From positions 1-58,709 of the forward strand of contig CAIXHP010000068.1 of assembly GCA_903919315.1 (NCBI GenBank): 58,709 nt of DNA. Reading direction: 5' to 3'. The notes under the pieces were generated by a model. That model did no database searches, was not told the origin of the DNA, and saw nothing but the letters and a program-made list of their open reading frames with translations. Positions 1-9,980 of this stretch are shown here, one piece after another. Each line of letters opens with the position of its first letter. The stretch's first letter is position 1. Source of the DNA: an uncultured Pseudomonadota bacterium. Lineage in GTDB: Bacteria; Pseudomonadota; Alphaproteobacteria; UBA9219. Made by a program: the position numbers and the translations under genes.

Positions 1-576
1 CAGGAGGGTGATGAGAGGGTAGTCAGGATTGAAGGACAGCAGCTCGATTTTCTGTCCGCCGTCGCGGCCCAGCTGTTTAACCATCACCTCGCCGTTGCGC
101 GTGCGCACGGCGACGCGGTCGCCGCGACGGGGTTTCTCGGCAGGAGAAAGAACAATGCGGGCGCCTTCGCGATAAACGGGCTCCATGCTCTTGCCGCTGA
201 TCTCCAGCGCAAAGGCATGCGGATCATTCGCGCCGGGAAGAACAATCTCGTCCCAGCCGCGCCCCGATGGATACCCGGCTTCGTCGAAATAGCCCTCGCG
301 TCCGGCCTCAGCATAGCCGAGCAACGGCAACCGCGTGCGCGTCGCAGCGCCAACGGCGGCCAGTGCCACAAAGGCATCCAACTCCGTCCCCGTCGCCTGC
401 AAAATCTGCGCAATACTCTCAGTAGAGGGCCAACGCTTGCGCTTGCCCATCGTCCGCTTGCTGGGATTGAACAACGTGGCGCTCAGCCCCGACTTGCGTG
501 CCAATCCCGAAGGCGACAAACCGTGAAGCTCCGCCAACCGATCAATGGCTCGCCATATATCCGCGTGTTTCAGCAT
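1..576 (-). CDS. S24/LexA-like HTH repressor, C-terminus cut by window edge
   Basis: This gene reads off the left edge; 192 codons are visible. The N-terminal ~60 residues form a helix-turn-helix (LSPSGLARKSGL) of the kind seen in alphaproteobacterial XRE/S24 regulators. The C-terminal part is an S24/S26 serine-protease fold: ISGKSMEPVYREG carries the catalytic Ser, and GEVMVKQLGRD carries the partner Lys. LexA- and CI-like proteins of this family bind operators and may self-cleave upon stress. Whether this one does is not visible, and no Ala-Gly cleavage site was identified with confidence. The start ATG lies about 8 bases after an AT-rich GATAAT-like box and has no clear Shine-Dalgarno sequence, so translation may be nearly leaderless. 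It faces the same way as the small gene at 624-767. Confidence 0.85.
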   Translation of the reverse strand, partial: MLKHADIWRAIDRLAELHGLSPSGLARKSGLSATLFNPSKRTMGKRKRWPSTESIAQILQATGTELDAFVALAAVGAATRTRLPLLGYAEAGREGYFDEAGYPSGRGWDEIVLPGANDPHAFALEISGKSMEPVYREGARIVLSPAEKPRRGDRVAVRTRNGEVMVKQLGRDGGQKIELLSFNPDYPLITLL

Positions 577-623
577 CTAGGAATATTATCCCATTCGAAC
601 GAAAAAAGCAAATCAGTCAAAAC

Positions 624-767
624 TCAGTGCTTTGTTTCCTTCATCGCTTCAACGGCAGCATAGGCAGCCTTGAGAGCCGCGCTCTCTTCGCGCGAAGACT
701 CGGATTCCGTCTTCACGGCTTCCGCGCTGGGCGCCTTCTTCGCCTTCGCTTTCTTGGCTTTGGGCAT
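624..767 (-). CDS. 47-residue Lys/Ala/Glu-rich protein of unknown function
   Basis: The protein begins with a basic tract (MPKAKKAKAKKAPS) and continues as an Ala/Glu/Lys-rich helix, with no membrane segment or signal peptide. A good Shine-Dalgarno GGAG sits 7-8 bases before the ATG, which is why I chose this start over a longer upstream one. Composition resembles histone H1-like or nucleic-acid-binding tails, but no family is recognised. It lies just upstream of the S24 repressor on the same strand, 47 bp away, so the two might be co-transcribed. An AT-rich leader with an inverted repeat lies directly upstream. Codon use is ordinary. Confidence 0.55.
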   Translation of the reverse strand: MPKAKKAKAKKAPSAEAVKTESESSREESAALKAAYAAVEAMKETKH

Positions 768-798
768 GTGTGTCTCCGTAATATGACGTACGAATATA

Positions 799-816
799 AG
801 TCCTCGATATAGGACT
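799..816. promoter_or_regulatory. Inverted repeat, candidate operator upstream of the 47-residue gene
   Basis: AGTCCT and AGGACT form perfect 6-bp arms around the 6-base centre CGATAT, inside an unusually AT-rich stretch (about 778-910) that contrasts with the GC-rich genes around it. It lies about 32 bases upstream of the small leftward gene. A nearby S24 repressor makes an operator role plausible, but this is inference only. Confidence 0.3.
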
Positions 817-996
817 AGGTATACACAGCCTCGTAATACTTTCACCAGCACAAATATAGACATACGAAAGAATGTTGCTGATCAGTCCATCAACCAATCC
901 AATAAAGTAAGCAAAACCGCCATTTCTGCCGCAGCGTTGCATTTTGCGAATCCATTCATCATGCCCGCCGCGAAACGTGAATGGCTCAATTTAGGG

Positions 997-1608
997 TTAA
1001 AACGAGGGTTTTTGGTTCCAAACCACCACACGCCACCCTTCGCCCTCCGGCTCCAGCACACAGATATGGCCCGTTTTCACCTTAGCCGCCGCGTCGCCAC
1101 CGCCCACCAACGCATGAACGATACGCAAAATGCCGTTGCTGGTCACCGCGAGGCGCGTCGTCGCATCCGTCGCCAAAGCACGGCGCTGCTCATCGAGAAA
1201 AGCCGTCAACGACATCCGCAGCGCCGCCAACGAAGGCGACCACCCCATCCCCTCCGGCCACACGCCTTGCTTCTCCCACGGCTCCAAGACAGCCGCGCCG
1301 AAACGCTGCGCGATGGCATCGTTGCTCAAGCCTTCCCACTGGCCGTAATCAATCTCGCGCAAACGATCATCGACATGAACCTCTTGCCCCGACGACGCGG
1401 CGATAATCGCCGCCGTGCGCCGCGTCCGCTGCAACGGCCCCGCGATGATCGCGGCAAAAGGCGCGTCGCACGCAACAGCCCGCGCCGCCGCCTCGGCCTG
1501 CGCCTCGCCGGTCGCGGTCAAAGGCATGTCCGTACGCGCACCCACCCAAACCGGCGTTTGCCCGGCTTCGAACGTATTGCCATGACGGATAAGAATGAGT
1601 TTGGGCAA
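997..1608 (-). CDS. Histidine phosphatase (phosphoglycerate mutase-like) family protein
   Basis: This 203-residue protein opens with LILIRHG, the branch-1 histidine phosphatase motif with the phospho-acceptor His at residue 9. The conserved Arg in GPLQRTRRTA (about 58-67) and acidic DYGQWEGLS (about 87-95) are present. The second core histidine, normally in a [V/T]SHG motif, is replaced: the sequence reads VTSNGI, with Asn at 158. That could lower or alter phosphatase activity. Translation is assigned to a TTG preceded by AGGAG at 7 bases; no ATG fits as well. The substrate is unknown. It is followed 44 bp upstream on the same strand by the DUF1284 gene. Confidence 0.85.
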   Translation of the reverse strand: MPKLILIRHGNTFEAGQTPVWVGARTDMPLTATGEAQAEAAARAVACDAPFAAIIAGPLQRTRRTAAIIAASSGQEVHVDDRLREIDYGQWEGLSNDAIAQRFGAAVLEPWEKQGVWPEGMGWSPSLAALRMSLTAFLDEQRRALATDATTRLAVTSNGILRIVHALVGGGDAAAKVKTGHICVLEPEGEGWRVVVWNQKPSF

Positions 1609-1652
1609 AGAAAGGCTCCTGTTCCTAATGAAGCTCCAGCCTAACGCCGTCG

Positions 1653-2186
1653 CTATCCCAACTCAAGCTTTGCGCCGACGAAGCCCCGCGCCGCCCCCTC
1701 CGTGCAGCGTCGCTCATGCGGACACCCACCGCACACGCCGCGCCGGATCGAACCATCGTGAAACACCTCACGCATCAAGGCAAGAAGAGGGCGATCCAGT
1801 TGAACCTCCGTCCCCACACGCACCGGCAAACCCTGCGGAAGGCAATCCTCCGCGCCGTGTGTCGTAATAAGCCGCGTGAGATAGCGCAAAACACGCGCAT
1901 CGCGGATAGGCAAAACCCGCAGGCTGTTGCAAAACCTTCCGGGACACATCGGATCGCAAACAGCGTCGCGTCCCCGCACCACGGCAAGCCGCGCAAATCC
2001 ATCGACGCGCAACGCGACATTGATCCGATCAATCAGCCCCTCGAAATGCCGCCCGAAAGCAGGCGTGTAAGCCGCGCCGCTATAGCCCAACAGGCACAGA
2101 TAATGGTGGCCGCGAAGCGCCACAGCCTCGTCACGGGCCGCGACTCCGCGACGGACGGGAAGCTTAGATATTGCTAAAACTGCCAT
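1653..2186 (-). CDS. DUF1284 domain protein, Cys-rich (possible Fe-S or Zn)
   Basis: This 177-residue protein carries the DUF1284 signature near its start (LRGHHYLCLLGYSGAAYTP, about 24-42). Two cysteine clusters follow: C77, C81 and C86 in VCDPMCPGRFC, and C152, C155 and C161 in CGGCPHERRC. The spacing suggests a metal or Fe-S cluster, but no reaction is known for the family. Its start overlaps the end of kdsB by 23 bp, so the two are probably translationally coupled. That does not by itself show a role in Kdo metabolism. Confidence 0.75.
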   Translation of the reverse strand: MAVLAISKLPVRRGVAARDEAVALRGHHYLCLLGYSGAAYTPAFGRHFEGLIDRINVALRVDGFARLAVVRGRDAVCDPMCPGRFCNSLRVLPIRDARVLRYLTRLITTHGAEDCLPQGLPVRVGTEVQLDRPLLALMREVFHDGSIRRGVCGGCPHERRCTEGAARGFVGAKLELG

Positions 2187-2973
2187 CGTACGTCGGCAAC
2201 AATTCGCCCTCGGCGGCGATGATCTGTTCGGCGCGGCGACGGTCGGCTTCGCTGTCCACGCCCGTATGGCTACGTCCGCGATAATCCACCGGAACGACGC
2301 GGATCTTTATCCCGTTCTCCAGCGCCCGCAGTTGCTCCAGCTTCTCCGCTTGCTCCAACACCCCCGGCGGCAACGCAACGATCTGCGCCAACACATCGCG
2401 GCGATACCCATACAACCCGATATGCCGCCACACCGGCGGATTTTTCATCCCGTCGCGCACATAGGGAATGATGCTCTTGGAGAAATACAAAGCGTTGTGG
2501 TCATGGTCGAACGTCACCGTCGTGCCGCCCACCTCGCCCTCGTCCTTCGCCGCCTTCAGCGCGGCATAGGCCGCGTCGCTCAAGTGAACCGCAGGCGTAG
2601 CGATGCCCACCGTGTCGTCGGCACGCATCGCCTCCATCACCGCGCGGATCACCCACGGCGGAGTCAGCACCGCGTCGCCCTGCAGATTGATGATCCGATC
2701 AACCTCGGCAGGCAAAGATTGCAACGCCGCATGCGCCCGCTCGGTTCCGTTCGGTAGCGCCGGATCGGTCATCACGCAAGCCGCGCCAAGCTTGGCGCAA
2801 AAATCAGCGATGCGCTGATCGTCCGTCGTCACCACCACGCCGTCGCGCCCGGCGACGCTGACTCCCAAGGCCCACACCCGCTGCAACAACGGCACCCCCG
2901 CGACAAGTGCCAAAGGCTTGCCCGGAAAACGCGTCGAACCATAACGAGCGGGAATAATAATGCGAAAGGACAT
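2164..2973 (-). CDS. kdsB: 3-deoxy-manno-octulosonate cytidylyltransferase (CMP-Kdo synthetase)
   Basis: KdsB activates Kdo with CTP to give CMP-Kdo for the inner core of lipopolysaccharide, in the cytoplasm. The N-terminus IIIPARYGSTRFPGKPL is the nucleotide-binding signature of this family. NLQGDAVLTPPWVI (about 93-106) holds the metal-binding Asp, and YFSKSIIPYVRDG and GLYGYRRDVL match the conserved core. The length of 269 residues is slightly above the usual 245-260. It follows clpB on the same strand by about 30 bp and overlaps the DUF1284 gene. It is direct evidence for a Kdo-containing LPS. Confidence 0.95.
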   Translation of the reverse strand: MSFRIIIPARYGSTRFPGKPLALVAGVPLLQRVWALGVSVAGRDGVVVTTDDQRIADFCAKLGAACVMTDPALPNGTERAHAALQSLPAEVDRIINLQGDAVLTPPWVIRAVMEAMRADDTVGIATPAVHLSDAAYAALKAAKDEGEVGGTTVTFDHDHNALYFSKSIIPYVRDGMKNPPVWRHIGLYGYRRDVLAQIVALPPGVLEQAEKLEQLRALENGIKIRVVPVDYRGRSHTGVDSEADRRRAEQIIAAEGELLPTYDGSFSNI

Positions 2974-3004
2974 GCCGTGTTCCTAAATATGAGAGCCGCG
3001 TTCT

Positions 3005-5605
<2,601 letters not shown>

Positions 5606-5682
5606 GATCCCAACCCTTTGAAACGAAGGCCGCCCGTCCTAACAGGGCGAAGCAAGCCCCGTTCAGCGGACACCAAGAGAAC

Positions 5683-5710
5683 TTAAGGTTAATGCGCCAA
5701 ATTACAAGGG
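5683..5710 (-). promoter_or_regulatory. Candidate RpoH-type promoter of clpB
   Basis: Read on the minus strand, CCCTTG is followed after about 18 bases by CCTTAAG. This resembles the alphaproteobacterial sigma-32 pattern (CTTG box and a C-rich -10). It lies about 78 bases upstream of the clpB ATG. The match is partial. Confidence 0.35.
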
Positions 5711-5783
5711 CTCGATAGCGGAAACACCGCTCAAATGCTAGCGGATCAGCCGCTTCATTAAGCATAAGTTCTTAGCATTTGAC

Positions 5784-5814
5784 TTGGCGTGCATCAGTAT
5801 GACATGACTATAAT
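5784..5814 (+). promoter_or_regulatory. Candidate promoter for the small secreted protein
   Basis: A perfect TATAAT lies at 5809-5814, 37 bases before the ATG at 5852. TTGGCG at 5784-5789 could serve as the -35 with a 19-base spacer; an overlapping TTGACT at 5779 would give 24 bases. Only the -10 is convincing. Confidence 0.35.
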
Positions 5815-5851
5815 ATTGTTAAACGCACAGCACTCGTCGATTGGATAAACC

Positions 5852-6133
5852 ATGAATATTCTATCATTGGCAAAAACAGCAGCCCTATCGCTCACCATCG
5901 CCGTCAGCCCTCAGGCGCTTGCCTATAAATTGAGTGGTCGTAGCGTGGACGAAGCAATAAGAAACGGTCTACCAGGATACGAATGCTGCACGGGCTGCTC
6001 GTGTTCCAATTCTAAGCTTATCATTGTTGCGCCGGAAGCGGTTCCGCCCACACAAGGTCGCCCCAGATTTGACGCGGCCAGAGCAGCCAATGAAGCGCGG
6101 CAGCGCGCCCAACGAAACCGCATGCAACGATAA
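5852..6133 (+). CDS. Small exported Cys-rich protein, unknown function
   Basis: This 93-residue protein has a clear Sec signal peptide: MNILSLAKTAALSLTIAV, then SPQALA with a probable cut after ALA near residue 24. The mature part has a compact cysteine group (YECCTGCSCSN, four Cys at about 50-56) and an Arg/Gln/Ala-rich tail ending RNRMQR. The Cys group could bind metal or form disulfides; no family was recognised. It is the first of three orphan genes between divergent clpB and the glycosylation cassette. A TATAAT box precedes it, so it is probably its own transcription unit. Confidence 0.6.
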   Translation: MNILSLAKTAALSLTIAVSPQALAYKLSGRSVDEAIRNGLPGYECCTGCSCSNSKLIIVAPEAVPPTQGRPRFDAARAANEARQRAQRNRMQR

Positions 6134-6215
6134 TTGCATAAGATAGCTTTGACTTAAGATCGGATCAAAGCGCGCCGACAGCAACTCGCTGTTGATCACC
6201 AGAAAGTCCCTAAAC

Positions 6216-6596
6216 ATGAACAACCCCAGCGAAATCTTCTTACAAGAACTCGCCCGCCTCGCCGAACTGCGCGAAGCCTACGCCACCATGGGTGGCATGA
6301 GCCTTTTTGAAGCCAGCCAACTCCAGAGCCAGCTGGATAGGCAATCGCAAGATGAATTTGAACAACGCTGCCGCGATCTGCCTGATGATGCCAACGATGA
6401 AGCCCGACGCATACGCAGTGAAGTCGACGCCGCCGCTGGTCGCGAGTTCACGACGCGCTTTGTTTTTCCGTTTTCGTCCCGTTTGGGAAAAGAACAACAA
6501 CTCGATGACGTTCTAGACGTCACACCCCACAATATTGTGCTGGAGTGCAGTTCCTCGTATCGGGCATGCTTTTACGACGGAACGGAACGGAACTAA
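6216..6596 (+). CDS. Hypothetical protein, 126 residues
   Basis: The product MNNPSEIFLQELARL... is a charged, largely helical cytoplasmic protein with no signal peptide or membrane segment. Residues 1-70 are Gln/Glu/Leu-rich and could form a coiled coil. The rest ends in ECSSSYRACFYDGTERN. I chose ATG 6216 over an upstream in-frame TTG at 6192 because the protein then starts at its helical domain; neither start has a strong Shine-Dalgarno. No homologous family is recognised. An open frame in another phase begins before its end and contains the next gene. Confidence 0.5.
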   Translation: MNNPSEIFLQELARLAELREAYATMGGMSLFEASQLQSQLDRQSQDEFEQRCRDLPDDANDEARRIRSEVDAAAGREFTTRFVFPFSSRLGKEQQLDDVLDVTPHNIVLECSSSYRACFYDGTERN

Positions 6597-6661
6597 GACC
6601 CGGCAATCTGCCACAAAAAATCGCAACCGCTGGCCTAAATGGAACAACGCCAACGGAAAAA

Positions 6662-6931
6662 ATGAAGGACCTCTCGCGCATGCCCCAAGCGCTGGATGCG
6701 ATCATCGCCCAGCTTGAAGAGAGCAAGAGCAACCCAGCCATCTTCAGACCCGACGAAAACTATCGAGTGCAAGCGTTTGGAGGGCTATTGCAGGCCATGC
6801 GAACATCCGTCGCCACGCTGCTCGACCACCGCGACACGATACGGGAAGAACTGGGCCTCCCGCGTCTCACGCCGAAAACGCCACAGACACCCCGCGATGC
6901 AGCGGCGAAGCTCGCGCCTGCGCTGGGGTAG
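6662..6931 (+). CDS. Hypothetical protein, 89 residues, helical
   Basis: It starts MKDLSRMPQALDAIIAQLEE and continues with LLQAMRTSVATLLDHRDTIREELG, a predicted two-helix protein with a Pro-rich tail. GGA sits 6-8 bases before the ATG. The reading frame stays open upstream to a GTG at 6545 inside the preceding gene, but that part reads like out-of-frame sequence. It converges on the GtrA-like gene with only a few bases between stops. No function can be assigned. Confidence 0.4.
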   Translation: MKDLSRMPQALDAIIAQLEESKSNPAIFRPDENYRVQAFGGLLQAMRTSVATLLDHRDTIREELGLPRLTPKTPQTPRDAAAKLAPALG

Positions 6932-6933
6932 CC

Positions 6934-7332
6934 TTACCGAAAAACCAAATGGCGCGACGCGAAGAAATTAAAGAACATCCCCGCTAGCGAACCCGCTGCA
7001 ATCCCAAGAATGGGATAAGCGGCCACCAACGGCTGCGTGGCGATCAGCGCGGCATAAGCGCCATAGTTAAAGCAAAAACCGCCCACGCTCACCAAGACGA
7101 ACCGCGCCCATTGCGCATGAACAGCGCCGCCGCCCTGCCCCCGAAAGGTAAACACGCGATTGCAAAACCAAGTCGTGGTCGCTGCCGCGATGAACGACAC
7201 CACACGTCCATCGTACAGCCCCATGCCCAAAAACGTCATGCACAGCTTCAGAATCCCGACATCCACCAGAAAGCCGATGCCGCCGACGATGCCGAACTTG
7301 ATAAACTGAACGACGACAGGCCGCGCGATCAT
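6934..7332 (-). CDS. GtrA-family membrane protein (candidate lipid-linked sugar flippase)
   Basis: This 132-residue protein has four hydrophobic segments and the GtrA/DPMS-C signature: FIKFGIVGGIGFLVDVG at the start, CNRVFTFR in the second half of the domain and FNFFASRHLVFR at the end. GtrA proteins are thought to move undecaprenyl-phosphate-linked sugars across the inner membrane. I use the ATG at 7332, which has GGAG at a 5-base spacing. A GTG at 7356 would overlap the GT2 gene. It is the last gene of a leftward set with a GT2 and a GT-C-like protein, the classic gtr composition. Confidence 0.8.
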   Translation of the reverse strand: MIARPVVVQFIKFGIVGGIGFLVDVGILKLCMTFLGMGLYDGRVVSFIAAATTTWFCNRVFTFRGQGGGAVHAQWARFVLVSVGGFCFNYGAYAALIATQPLVAAYPILGIAAGSLAGMFFNFFASRHLVFR

Positions 7333-7345
7333 AGGCGCTCCAGCG

Positions 7346-8290
7346 TCATTTCCCACCTACACCATCGTGAAGCGCGGGGATGTTGAGATAGCGCATGCGC
7401 TTCATCTCGCGCCGCCCGCGCGTCACGGTGTCGAGGATCAGGCCGCACGACAGGCTGAGAAAGCCGATAAGCATCAGCCCCATCGACAACACCGCCGTCG
7501 GCAAGCGCGGCACAAGGCCGGTTTCGGCGAATTCGATCACGATCGGCACGATCAATAAGGTCGACACAAACGCCAACAGCGCCGCCATCAGCGAAAAGAA
7601 CTGCATCGGCCGTTCTTCCTTGATCAACACGACAATCGTCCACAAAATCCGAAACCCGTCGCGGAACGTGCTGAGCTTGCTGACGGAACCTTCGGGACGA
7701 TCTTTGTAAGGCGTCGCCACCTCGGCGGTCGGCATCCGCAGCTCCAGCGCATGCACCGTCAGTTCGGTTTCGGTTTCGAACCCCGCCGCCAGCGCCGGAA
7801 AACTCTTCACATAGCGCCGCGACATCACGCGATAGCCCGAAAGCATGTCGGTAAAGCGATTGCCGAACGTCCACGCCACCATGCTGGTCAACAGCCAGTT
7901 GCCGAAACGATGGCCGGGCCGATAGGCCTTTTCAATTTGCGTGACGCGCGCGCCGTTCACCATATCGAGCGACTCGGTCACAAGGCGTTTGACCATCATC
8001 GGCGCGGAGGCCGCGTCATAAGTCGCGTCGCCGTCCACCAGAACATAAATATCGGCCTCGATGTCGGCGAACATGCGGCGCACGACGTTACCCTTGCCCT
8101 GCAAGGTTTCGGTGCGGACGATGGCCCCGGCGGCGCGAGCGACTTCAACCGTGCGGTCGCGCGAGTTGTTGTCATAGACATAGATCGTCGCGTCGGGCAG
8201 AGCCTTGCGAAAATCCGCCACGACCTGAACGACAGCCGCTTCTTCGTTGTAGCAGGGGATCAGAACGGCCGTCCGCAAAGCTTCAGTCAT
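7346..8290 (-). CDS. GT2 glycosyltransferase, GtrB/DPM1-like (polyprenyl-phosphate sugar synthesis)
   Basis: This 314-residue protein has a GT-A catalytic domain at residues 1-220: VLIPCYNEEAAV at the start, IYVYDNNSRDRT, and the metal-binding DGD in VLVDGDATYD near 90. Two transmembrane helices follow (about 235-255 and 268-292). This layout matches GtrB and bacterial DPM1-like enzymes, which transfer a sugar from a nucleotide donor to undecaprenyl phosphate on the cytoplasmic face. The sugar is not predictable. It overlaps the upstream GT-C-like gene by 8 bp and lies 13 bp before the GtrA-like gene. Confidence 0.85.
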   Translation of the reverse strand: MTEALRTAVLIPCYNEEAAVVQVVADFRKALPDATIYVYDNNSRDRTVEVARAAGAIVRTETLQGKGNVVRRMFADIEADIYVLVDGDATYDAASAPMMVKRLVTESLDMVNGARVTQIEKAYRPGHRFGNWLLTSMVAWTFGNRFTDMLSGYRVMSRRYVKSFPALAAGFETETELTVHALELRMPTAEVATPYKDRPEGSVSKLSTFRDGFRILWTIVVLIKEERPMQFFSLMAALLAFVSTLLIVPIVIEFAETGLVPRLPTAVLSMGLMLIGFLSLSCGLILDTVTRGRREMKRMRYLNIPALHDGVGGK

Positions 8291-9938
8291 GTTTCACCAC
8301 CGGGTTGGTTCGTGCCAAATCGCACAGTTCGAGCTTGGTATCATAGAGATGATCGGCAACAGCTTGGCATGATTGCGGCAAAATCTTGAAATCATAAAAT
8401 TTCAAGGCCGCCGTCGCCAAATCGCGCTGCCAGTTCGGTATGAGCAGCTTAAAGATTCCGCGATGCGCCGCAACCCGTTCGTGCAGCATGCGGTTGATGC
8501 CCTTGTCCTGATCCGGACTGGCAAAGTTGCTTTGTATCCGCACGAACTTCACCTGCGGCGGAAACGCGCTCACGACATGGGAATATGGCTCGAATCCGGC
8601 CATCAGCACCATCAGGTCGGCATCCTGCGGCAAAGCCGGAATCTCCGCCTCGACGGTATGATCCAACCATGACGGCAAGCGACCCCAAGTGCCGGGCTGG
8701 ATCACCGCGATGACAACCCCCAAAGCAAAGCCGATCAACATCCCCCGAAACGGCAACCGCAACGGCAGATAGCCGATGGCAAAAACGATCAACAACGGAG
8801 CCAGCATCTCCAACGGAATGGCATAGCGGTAAATGGCAAACATCAGCAGCCAAACCGCATAGGAAACCGCCGCCGTCCAAAGCAGATAACGCGCGACAAA
8901 CGGCTCAGCGACCTGATCGTCGCGCGACGTGTTGCGCCCAAAAAGCAACCGCAACACCAACGCCGCCGGAAGCAGCGCGTAGAGAATAGGCAAACGCCAA
9001 TCGCGCCAAGGAATCTCCCCCACCTCCAGCGGATTCGCCGTGAACGCAAACGGGAAAGCCAAACGATCCGCCCACGAAGTCGGCACGAACTGCACATCGC
9101 GCGCGCTGGTCAGAGGAGCCAACGGCGATTTGAAAACCTCGTTGAAATAGGGAAACAGTGGACTGCCGTAATGCGTCTGCAAATAGAAAGCCCACGGCCC
9201 CAACGTCACCGTTAAGCCAGCCAAAACGCCCACGCCAAACATAAATCCCAAAAGAATGCGCCGCCGCCATGGGCCCGCCGCCAGCACCAAGGCACAGCAC
9301 AGTCCGACGCAGAACAGAACGCTGGGCAGCTTCAGCCCCATCATCGCTCCGGCAGGAACGCCGCTCAACAACGCCCATCCCGCCGCCTGCCGCCACGGCC
9401 CCGTCAACAGAGTCCGGTAATGGCGAACGACGAGCAACGCCGAGGCGAAAACGCCGAGGCTGGTGATGTTGTCGTAAAACACCGTCCCGATCTGCGCGAT
9501 GCCGCCGCCTCCCAACATGCCGAGCGCCGCCAAAAGCGTGCAAGCCCAGACCTTCTGACGCGGGTTGGAGAGCCGCAAACTGGCATGGGCCAGCATGAAC
9601 AGCAGGACGAAATTCAACCCCTGCACAGTCCCCAGCACAAACCCGGCCACCCGCGCCGAGACATGCGTCGCCAACAGATAAAAGGGAACGTCCAATGCCG
9701 GGTTGTAAAAAAACGGAGTCTGCGATGGCAAAAGATCAAGCGCGTAGCGCTGGTTCACCAAGGCATAGGCGTTATACCAATGATAGTTCCGCAAATCCCA
9801 ATTGGCATCCTGCCCCAGAAACAACGCCAACGCACCGAACGCCAACGGTGCTAGAAAAAGGATCGCCAACGCCAACGCACGTCCGCGACCCTGCGGCAAC
9901 ACGCGCACATCCATCGAGTCCAGAGCGAACCGAGCCAT
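8283..9938 (-). CDS. Polytopic GT-C-like membrane protein (candidate sugar transferase)
   Basis: This 551-residue protein has about 10-11 hydrophobic helices and a C-terminal soluble region of about 120 residues. An early periplasmic loop contains DANWDLRNYHWYN (about 44-56). Acidic residues in the first loop are typical of GT-C transferases that use polyprenyl-phosphate sugars. I do not recognise a named family, and the acceptor is unknown. Its position ahead of GtrB-like and GtrA-like genes, with overlapping ends, suggests it is the serotype-specific transferase of a gtr-like set that modifies a surface glycan. Confidence 0.65.
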   Translation of the reverse strand: MARFALDSMDVRVLPQGRGRALALAILFLAPLAFGALALFLGQDANWDLRNYHWYNAYALVNQRYALDLLPSQTPFFYNPALDVPFYLLATHVSARVAGFVLGTVQGLNFVLLFMLAHASLRLSNPRQKVWACTLLAALGMLGGGGIAQIGTVFYDNITSLGVFASALLVVRHYRTLLTGPWRQAAGWALLSGVPAGAMMGLKLPSVLFCVGLCCALVLAAGPWRRRILLGFMFGVGVLAGLTVTLGPWAFYLQTHYGSPLFPYFNEVFKSPLAPLTSARDVQFVPTSWADRLAFPFAFTANPLEVGEIPWRDWRLPILYALLPAALVLRLLFGRNTSRDDQVAEPFVARYLLWTAAVSYAVWLLMFAIYRYAIPLEMLAPLLIVFAIGYLPLRLPFRGMLIGFALGVVIAVIQPGTWGRLPSWLDHTVEAEIPALPQDADLMVLMAGFEPYSHVVSAFPPQVKFVRIQSNFASPDQDKGINRMLHERVAAHRGIFKLLIPNWQRDLATAALKFYDFKILPQSCQAVADHLYDTKLELCDLARTNPVVKHD

Positions 9939-9980
9939 CAGAACAATCCAAGACGGGCGGCTGCCGACACCGGAGAACCG

